Translations under genes and position numbers: made by a program
Shown: positions 14,150 to 19,046 of the stretch, in pieces
Layout: the number at the start of each line of letters is the position of its first letter
Position numbering within the stretch: the stretch's first letter is position 1
Notes under the pieces: model-generated
What the model was told of the DNA's origin: nothing
The model's input: only the letters and a program-made list of their open reading frames with translations
Databases searched by the model: none
NCBI GenBank assembly: GCA_027021085.1
Contig: JALUVB010000307.1
Location: 1 to 19,046 of the forward strand
Source: a bacterium
Lineage (GTDB): Bacteria > CAIJMQ01 > JAADFP01
Reading direction: 5' to 3'
Length of the DNA stretch: 19,046 nt

Positions 14150-15484
14150 ATGTGTAAAAAAACTTTTGGATTAATGCTGTTTTTTATAGTAGCTACTCTC
14201 TTCTTCCCAATTCTGGCTTCTGCCGAGACTAAAATATTATATGCCACTCAAGTGGGGGTAGATACAGTCTGGGTGCTTATCGCAGCATTTCTGGTGTTTT
14301 TTATGCAGGCAGGATTCGGTATGGTAGAAGCCGGCTTCATCCGAGCCAAGAATACCTGTAACATATTAACCAAGAATTTCCTGGACTTTTGTATGGCTTC
14401 TATAGGTTTCTTTATGTTCGGCTATGCTATTATGTTCGGGTTGGGGAACGATTTTATAGGATTAAAGGGGTGGTTTTTGAGTGGAGCCCAATCAGGAGCA
14501 AATGTACCTCTCTATGCTTTCTGGTTATTTCAGGCAGCTTTCTGTGGAGCTGCGGCTACAATTGTAGCAGGAGGCATGGCAGAGAGAATGAAATTTTCTG
14601 CTTATATCATCTACTCTTTTATTATCTCTGCACTCATCTACCCATTGGTAGGTCACTGGATATGGGGAGGAGGATGGCTGGCCAAATTAAATTTTGCTGA
14701 TTTTGCTGGTTCTACTGTAGTGCACGTTGTAGGAGGATTTGCCGCACTTATCGGGACAATGATATTGGGCCCCAGAATAGGAAAATACAATGCTGATGGA
14801 AAAGTCAATGCTATCGAAGGGCATTCCATCCCCCTGGCTGCCCTGGGAGTCTTCATCCTCTGGTTCGGCTGGTTCGGATTTAATCCGGGGTCTGCCCTGG
14901 GAGTCAGTAACGGCAACCTCATTGCCAGAGTAGCTATAAATACCAACCTGGCTGCCGCCATGGGAGGAATCACTGCTATGCTGATTGTCTGGAAGCTGTT
15001 TGGCAAACCAGATTTATCCATGGCTATGAACGGGGCCCTGGCCGGGCTGGTAGCTATCACTGCTCCCTGTGCGTTTGTAGAACCATGGGCAGCAATTGTT
15101 ATCGGGGGAATCGGAGGGATTATTGTTGTGCTGGGAGTCATGCTGCTGGACAAATTAAAGATTGACGACCCAGTAGGAGCAGTGCCCGTGCATGGCTTCA
15201 ACGGGATATGGGGAACATTATCCATTGGTTTGTTTGGGCAAGCATCATTGGGGCTGGCAAATAACGGGTTGTTTTATGGAGGGGGGTTGAAACAACTCGG
15301 CATTCAGCTTTTGGGAGTAACTGCTGTAATTGTTTTTATCCTGATTAGCATGGGACTTGTTTTTAAATGTATTGATAAACTGATAGGATTAAGGGTCAGC
15401 CGGGAGGAAGAATTGCGAGGTTTAGATATTGGGGAACACGGCATGGAATCTTATGCCGGGTTCCAGATATTTACTACCCAGTAA
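14150..15484 (+). CDS. amt: Ammonium transporter Amt
   Basis: Amt is a trimeric inner-membrane ammonium channel. From this start the protein has 444 residues: a cleavable signal peptide (1-25, ending ILASA-ET) and 11 membrane helices. Pore residues are in place: D184 (NFADFAGS), twin histidines H192 (STVVHVVGG) and H348 (GAVPVHGFNGIWG), and EGHSIPLAALGVFILWFGWFG. The conserved C-terminal tail GLDIGEHGMESY, which contacts PII, is present. The start is moved from a GTG at 14105, which lies inside the intergenic hairpin, to the ATG at 14150, which has AAAGGAG 6 nt upstream and begins exactly at the signal peptide. Its PII partner follows 18 nt later, and GlnK-type PII is expected to plug this channel when nitrogen is plentiful. 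Confidence 0.96.
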   Translation: MCKKTFGLMLFFIVATLFFPILASAETKILYATQVGVDTVWVLIAAFLVFFMQAGFGMVEAGFIRAKNTCNILTKNFLDFCMASIGFFMFGYAIMFGLGNDFIGLKGWFLSGAQSGANVPLYAFWLFQAAFCGAAATIVAGGMAERMKFSAYIIYSFIISALIYPLVGHWIWGGGWLAKLNFADFAGSTVVHVVGGFAALIGTMILGPRIGKYNADGKVNAIEGHSIPLAALGVFILWFGWFGFNPGSALGVSNGNLIARVAINTNLAAAMGGITAMLIVWKLFGKPDLSMAMNGALAGLVAITAPCAFVEPWAAIVIGGIGGIIVVLGVMLLDKLKIDDPVGAVPVHGFNGIWGTLSIGLFGQASLGLANNGLFYGGGLKQLGIQLLGVTAVIVFILISMGLVFKCIDKLIGLRVSREEELRGLDIGEHGMESYAGFQIFTTQ

Positions 15485-15502
15485 TAGAAAGGAAGGAGAG
15501 TT

Positions 15503-15844
15503 ATGAAACTTATTATTGCCATGATACAGCCGCACAAACTGCCCGATGTGAAGAAGGCTCTTTACGAGGCAGAGGTTTTCAAGATGACAGTTACAAATGC
15601 CCTGGGGTGCGGACAGCAGAAAGGATTCACGGAAACCTACCGGGGAGTCATACACGAGGTTAACCTGCTCAAGAAAGTAAGGCTCGAAATAGCAGTAAAC
15701 GAAGACTTCGTAGAGCCCACCATAGAAGCCATCATAAAAGGGGCAAAGACAGGGAAAATCGGGGATGGCAAGATATTCGTCCTCGACCTGGCTGAGTGCA
15801 TAAGAATCAGGACAGGTGAACGCGGTCCTGAGGCTATTGGATAG
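15503..15844 (+). CDS. glnK: PII signal protein (GlnK type), no Tyr51
   Basis: This 113-residue trimeric PII protein senses ATP/ADP and 2-oxoglutarate and is expected to gate the adjacent Amt channel. Motifs: GCGQQKG with Q39, TYRG at 45-48 in the T-loop, [11 protein letters not shown] (55-65), and [11 protein letters not shown] (83-93) followed by RIRTGE. The T-loop reads [11 protein letters not shown], so position 51, the uridylylated tyrosine of E. coli GlnB/GlnK, is His, and position 49 (Ser in cyanobacteria) is Val. Regulation must therefore be by ligands alone or by another modification. It is placed directly after amt with AAGGAAGGAG upstream, the usual amt-glnK pair. The stop is 3 bases from the convergent queA stop, so there is no room for a terminator before the queA gene body. 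Confidence 0.95.
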   Translation: MKLIIAMIQPHKLPDVKKALYEAEVFKMTVTNALGCGQQKGFTETYRGVIHEVNLLKKVRLEIAVNEDFVEPTIEAIIKGAKTGKIGDGKIFVLDLAECIRIRTGERGPEAIG

Positions 15845-15847
15845 GAC

Positions 15848-16864
15848 TCAGATAATTAGCATAGCATCGCCGAAAGAATAAAACCTGTATTTTCTCTTCA
15901 CAGCCTCTCTGTATGCCTTAAGTATTGTTTCCCTCCCTGCAAATGCACAGGCCAGAAGTAGCGGAGTAGAAGAAGGAAGGTGAAAATTGGTCAGAAGCAC
16001 ATCTATAATTTTAAATTTATAACCCGGTATTATAAAAATGCCTGTTTTCCCCTGCACCGGGTAAACCTTCCCGTTCTCAGCCACTGTTTCCAGTGTACGC
16101 ACCACCGTAGTCCCTACTGCCACCACCCTACCCCCTTTCTCCTTGCTTCTGTTTATGATTCGGGAGGTTTCTTTACTCACTTCAAAGTATTCTTCTTCCA
16201 TACGATGCTCTTCTATGATGTCTGTCTTTATGGGCAAGAATGTTCCTGCTCCCACGTATAAAGTAAGAAAGGCAATGCTTACTCCTTTATCCTGCAGCTG
16301 CTTGAGAATACTTTCAGTGAAATGAAAGCCTGCCGTGGGAGCGGCTATGGCTCCTTCTTTCCTGGCATAGACTGTCTGGTATTTTTTGAAACTACGCTTA
16401 GTGGGATTTTTTATATAGGGGGGAAGAGGGACCTCGCCAATTTCCTGCAATATTTTACGCAGGAGAAAAGGAGCTTTGAATCTCACTACTTTTCTTGCTC
16501 CCAAATCATGTATTACTTCTGCTTCAACTTCTCGCGGGAAAATAATTCCTGCCCCTTCCTTAAGTTTTCTCCCTTTTGCCAATACTTCCCAGATATTTTC
16601 ATCCTTTTCTTTCAACAACAGGATTTCTACTTTTCCGCCCGTCCCTTTTTTCTCTCCTTTTAACCGCGCAGGGATAACCTTCACATCATTAAGCACTATC
16701 ACATCCCCTTCCTGCAAGAACTCCGTTATCTCACGAAATGTTTTATCTGCTACCTTTCCCGTTCTTTTCTCTACCACCATCATGCGGGAAAAACCACGCC
16801 GGGCTGGCGGTTCCTGAGCAATTAATTCAGGAGGCAGATAAAAATCAAATTCACTTCTTCTCAT
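15848..16864 (-). CDS. queA: QueA, S-adenosylmethionine:tRNA ribosyltransferase-isomerase
   Basis: QueA transfers and isomerises the ribose of S-adenosylmethionine onto preQ1 at position 34 of tRNA, giving epoxyqueuosine. Hallmarks: MRRSEFDFYLPPELIAQEP at the N-terminus, VLNDVKVIPARLKG, KGRKLKEG, PLPPYIK, QTVYARKEGAIAAPTAGFHFT, LTLYVGAGTF, EEHRMEEEYFEV, VGTTVVRTLE and TNFHLPSSTPLLL. The 338 residues match the family. The ATG at 16864 is preferred over a TTG at 16882, because it sits at the conserved N-terminus and has GAGG upstream. It overlaps the SpoIID-like gene by 14 nt, so the two are translationally coupled. The usual neighbour tgt is absent, since glnK converges here. Confidence 0.96.
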   Translation of the reverse strand: MRRSEFDFYLPPELIAQEPPARRGFSRMMVVEKRTGKVADKTFREITEFLQEGDVIVLNDVKVIPARLKGEKKGTGGKVEILLLKEKDENIWEVLAKGRKLKEGAGIIFPREVEAEVIHDLGARKVVRFKAPFLLRKILQEIGEVPLPPYIKNPTKRSFKKYQTVYARKEGAIAAPTAGFHFTESILKQLQDKGVSIAFLTLYVGAGTFLPIKTDIIEEHRMEEEYFEVSKETSRIINRSKEKGGRVVAVGTTVVRTLETVAENGKVYPVQGKTGIFIIPGYKFKIIDVLLTNFHLPSSTPLLLACAFAGRETILKAYREAVKRKYRFYSFGDAMLII

Positions 16865-17921
16865 AATTGGAAACCTCGGCAAATGGATAATAAAATTTCA
16901 ATATTTCTTTGTAGGAATACCCCAACTCTCCCATCTTTTTTGCTCCCCATTGACACAGGCCTACCCCGTGTCCCCAGCCCTTGCCGGAAAATGTTATAAA
17001 AAACAACCCTGTTTTGAAAGTAAAAAGTGTGCTGCGCAGGCGGGAATAGCCGATCATTTTCCGGAAGGTATTTCCTGCAAATACCCTGGCTTCCTCTCGT
17101 CCCATAACTTTTATTTCGTTCACCCTTCCGGAAGGAGTAAAACTGATAATCTCCATGTTTCTTACCCCCTTAACCCCCAGATAACGCGATAAAGCACTTT
17201 TGCTTATTTTCAGTTTCCAGCGATAATAGGGAGAATCCTTACAGAAAGGGCAGGATACACCCACAAAATACTCTGGCGCACTTTTCCATACCCAGCTTGC
17301 CCACTCAGTACGTCCGCCGGCACAGGCAGAAAAATACCCGGGAACCACTTTCCCTTTCCTCAGCAATATTTCTCCCTTCGTTTCCTTTATCGCTTTATCT
17401 ATTCTGGCATCCTCCCAGTAAATACCTCCATAAACCATATCACCTGTTCCCGCCGCCAAATCAAAAAGTTTCTTTCCGGTCATGGAATACACAGCATAGG
17501 AGCGAGCCGCCACTATCTGTGCCTTCAGTGTTTCGCGGGGCCAGGAGGGAGAAATCTCTCCCTTTATAACTCCCCGCAAGAAATCTTCTATGTCTAAATA
17601 ATTTACCGGTATTATTTGATTCCCGCGCAAATAAATCTTTAAAAATCCCCGATATTTCCTCTTTCCCCACTGGAAGACTTTATCCCTGGGTAAAAACTCC
17701 ATGCTGTCTCCCCAATTTCTGCCCCGGTAAATTAAACTGTTGTTTTTTGTCCGCAGGTTGCCGGAAGGAGAGTAAATAATTTTATTTTTACCCGCCCCTT
17801 TTATTACCACCTCATTCCTGGCAGAAAGAAGCTCTTCTCTGGGAAGCCTTACTCTTATCTCGAGAGCATAAAGGGGAAAGACATAAAAGAAAAAGGGGAG
17901 TAAAAGAAGAAGCCTTATCAT
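16851..17921 (-). CDS. SpoIID/LytB-domain protein (probable peptidoglycan lytic transglycosylase)
   Basis: The 356-residue protein starts with a signal peptide or signal anchor (MIRLLLLLPFFFYVFPLYA) and continues into a SpoIID domain: LDIEDFLRGVIKGEISPSWP with the likely catalytic Glu in KGEI, ETLKAQIVAARSYAVY, then VVPGYFSACAGGRTEWAS and the C-terminal KGWGHGVGLCQWGAKKMGELG followed by YKEILKFYYP. In endospore formers SpoIID trims peptidoglycan stem-less glycans during engulfment. Homologues are common in non-sporulating lineages, where they probably act in cell-wall turnover. The start at 17921 overlaps the DUF2905 stop as ATGA; an in-frame start at 17999 would add residues ahead of the signal peptide and overlap the upstream gene by 82 nt. 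The neighbours DUF2905 and queA are a grouping I recall in other deep-branching bacteria. Confidence 0.9.
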   Translation of the reverse strand: MIRLLLLLPFFFYVFPLYALEIRVRLPREELLSARNEVVIKGAGKNKIIYSPSGNLRTKNNSLIYRGRNWGDSMEFLPRDKVFQWGKRKYRGFLKIYLRGNQIIPVNYLDIEDFLRGVIKGEISPSWPRETLKAQIVAARSYAVYSMTGKKLFDLAAGTGDMVYGGIYWEDARIDKAIKETKGEILLRKGKVVPGYFSACAGGRTEWASWVWKSAPEYFVGVSCPFCKDSPYYRWKLKISKSALSRYLGVKGVRNMEIISFTPSGRVNEIKVMGREEARVFAGNTFRKMIGYSRLRSTLFTFKTGLFFITFSGKGWGHGVGLCQWGAKKMGELGYSYKEILKFYYPFAEVSNYEKK

Positions 17922-18148
17922 CTGCCGCGAAATATCAGAGTTAAAACAAGGGAAAGGATAATACTTAAGAGAATAGAAGTAGCAATGGGAAAGTAACAAG
18001 TGAAATTTTTCCTCTGGATAAAAATATCGCCGGGTAATCTACCCAGACCAGGGATCTTAGTTAATAAAAAAATTATCCCTCCTGCTACTATCAGAAGAAT
18101 ACCTGCAATTATTAAAAAGCGCCAGAATAAGTCCAGGGGATTATTCAT
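17918..18148 (-). CDS. DUF2905 family small membrane protein
   Basis: This 76-residue protein has two transmembrane helices (about 8-30 and 52-73) separated by a loop with IPGLGRLPGDIFIQRKN and FPIATSILLS, the DUF2905 signature. The family has no known function. The stop overlaps the SpoIID-like start by 4 nt, and the tRNA-Leu gene lies 35 nt upstream, so mRNA and tRNA may come from one primary transcript. The recurring proximity to spoIID-like and queA genes is the only clue to its role. Confidence 0.88.
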   Translation of the reverse strand: MNNPLDLFWRFLIIAGILLIVAGGIIFLLTKIPGLGRLPGDIFIQRKNFTCYFPIATSILLSIILSLVLTLIFRGR

Positions 18149-18183
18149 GTGCTAAGTTATAGCCTTGCAAAACCAAAAAATCC

Positions 18184-18269
18184 TGGTGCCGGGGGCGGGA
18201 CTTGAACCCGCACGGGATATACCCACAAGCCCCTCAAGCCTGCGCGTCTTCCTATTCCGCCACCCCGGC
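18184..18269 (-). tRNA. tRNA-Leu (anticodon GAG)
   Basis: On the minus strand the acceptor stem GCCGGGG pairs with CCCCGGC, discriminator A, and an encoded CCA. The T arm contains GGTTCAAGTCC. The anticodon loop TTGAGGG lies between stem CAGGC and GCTTG, giving anticodon GAG (reads CUC/CUU). A long variable arm (GGGTATATCCC) makes it class II, as expected for Leu. The gene lies between the FHA-PilZ gene and DUF2905. Confidence 0.95.
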
Positions 18270-18309
18270 AAATTAGAACACTACAATGCCCGATTTACAT
18301 TGCCTCCAC

Positions 18310-18339
18310 ATTTTACCAGAGAAATCACATAATTTTCAA
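18310..18339 (-). promoter_or_regulatory. Probable promoter for tRNA-Leu and the downstream DUF2905-spoIID-queA unit
   Basis: On the minus strand TTGAAA (18339-18334) and TAAAAT (18315-18310) are spaced 18 bp, and the -10 is preceded by TGG, making an extended -10. The predicted start is about 35 nt upstream of the mature tRNA. It lies immediately after the FHA-PilZ stop codon. Confidence 0.5.
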
Positions 18340-18348
18340 AAGAAGTTA

Positions 18349-19029
18349 TTATTCTTCCATCTTTTGAATGATAAGTTTTTCTAATCTTTTCTTTGCTTCC
18401 TCGGAGAGCTCAATAAACTCCATGCCTACAAGATACTTTGTTTTATCAGGCAGGATGGGCTTTATCCATCTGACTACTCCCAGCCCCTTGATTATAGTAC
18501 TATCAAAAGAAATTTGATACTCTAATACACCTTCCAGGGGCAGCCTGGCATGGGCCTCGAATTTCACTCCTCCCAGGCTTATATCCCGGGTTACACCGGA
18601 GAAGGACTCATCGGGCTTGGAAAGGATAGAACACTCAAGGGGAACATTAATCCTGAGATGTTTCCTTCTTTCCTCAGCATCCTTCGGCAGGCACTCAAAA
18701 ATAAGTATAGTCCTGCCTATTTTTATCTTGTCCCCGTTTTCGAGCTTCTTTTTCAGGACTTTTCTGCCGTTAACTTTTACCCCCGAGTCACTGGCTAAGT
18801 CATAAAGGATATACCCTTCCTCCTCAGGTCTTATTTTTGCATGTTCCCAGGATATCTTTTTATCCTTAATAGCTAAATCACAATTAATTGTACCCCTTCC
18901 TATAAGGAATTCCCGGTTCCGGGGTAGCTCTCTCCTCTCTATACTCTGATGCCCTCTCCCAATAAAGTATATTGTTGCAGAGGATAAGTTTGATCCGTCA
19001 ACCTTTCCCTTCGGTATGTTTTTTAACAT
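18349..19029 (-). CDS. FHA-PilZ two-domain signalling protein
   Basis: This 226-residue soluble protein joins a phosphothreonine-binding FHA domain (about 18-112: FLIGRGTINCDLAI, KKISWEHAKI, YDLASDSGVKVNGRKV) to a PilZ domain (about 120-226). The PilZ c-di-GMP motifs are intact: RKHLR (RxxxR) and DISLGG (D/N-x-S-x-x-G). It should therefore couple Ser/Thr phosphorylation to c-di-GMP. Targets are unknown; PilZ proteins often act on pili or secretion, and a pil operon lies in the same window. The ATG at 19029 is directly preceded by AAAGGGAG with almost no spacer, so translation initiation may be weak, but I see no better downstream start before the FHA core. Confidence 0.85.
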   Translation of the reverse strand: MLKNIPKGKVDGSNLSSATIYFIGRGHQSIERRELPRNREFLIGRGTINCDLAIKDKKISWEHAKIRPEEEGYILYDLASDSGVKVNGRKVLKKKLENGDKIKIGRTILIFECLPKDAEERRKHLRINVPLECSILSKPDESFSGVTRDISLGGVKFEAHARLPLEGVLEYQISFDSTIIKGLGVVRWIKPILPDKTKYLVGMEFIELSEEAKKRLEKLIIQKMEE

Positions 19030-19046
19030 CTCCCTTTTTCTGTTTT

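Noticed and set aside
14653-15225. 190-residue minus-strand frame opposite amt
   Set aside because: It is a shadow of the transmembrane-rich amt gene: proline-rich, with no ribosome binding site and no family resemblance.
17922-17999. Longer N-terminus of the SpoIID-like protein
   Set aside because: It would overlap DUF2905 almost entirely out of frame and place residues before a clear signal peptide. The ATGA overlap at 17918-17921 fixes the start.

Overview
The window is 19 kb of ordinary-looking, moderately AT-rich bacterial chromosome. It is densely packed, with short operons on both strands and many 4-base ATGA start/stop overlaps. There is no phage, transposase or CRISPR array. The gene mix is a type IV pilus inner-membrane set with a signal-peptide PilP, an FHA-PilZ protein, nickel-pincer cofactor genes, an inactive-looking PriA, a GSI-alpha glutamine synthetase and heptamer-repeat intergenic DNA. 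It points to a diderm, probably anaerobic bacterium from an uncultivated candidate phylum (something Omnitrophota- or Aerophobota-like). I cannot place it more firmly from sequence reading alone.

Layout. 1-371: non-coding, with heptamer repeats and a GC-rich hairpin. 372-3177 (minus): larE-larB-larC, which make the nickel-pincer nucleotide cofactor of lactate-racemase-type enzymes; no larA is present. 3220-7558 (plus): priA (catalytic motifs lost), a fused pilM-pilN, pilO and pilP, the type IV pilus alignment complex without pilQ. 7559-8036: non-coding, made mostly of degenerate 7-nt tandem repeats and small palindromes. 8037-11773 (minus): a YhaO/YhaN-like pair, an SbcD-type nuclease followed by a Rad50-like ATPase with a membrane hairpin in its coiled coil.

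11919-15844 (plus): a nitrogen-assimilation block made of a small sigma-70-family gene, glnA, amt and a PII gene (glnK). Both the sigma gene and glnA are preceded by related leaders in which a small hairpin with a hexaloop of form A-N-N-G-N-N overlaps the 5' arm of an intrinsic terminator. This is the architecture recognised by ANTAR-domain antitermination proteins. A 22-bp hairpin separates glnA from amt. I consider this block the most interesting part of the window: it suggests that a sigma-like factor and glutamine synthetase are co-controlled by RNA antitermination, while covalent-modification or feedback residues of PII (Tyr51 to His) and of GS (Bacillus Arg62 to Ser) are absent.

15848-19029 (minus): an FHA-PilZ signalling protein, a class II tRNA-Leu(GAG), a DUF2905 membrane protein, a SpoIID/LytB-like protein and queA. 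The last three overlap in a single transcription unit that runs convergently into glnK with a gap of only 3 bases.
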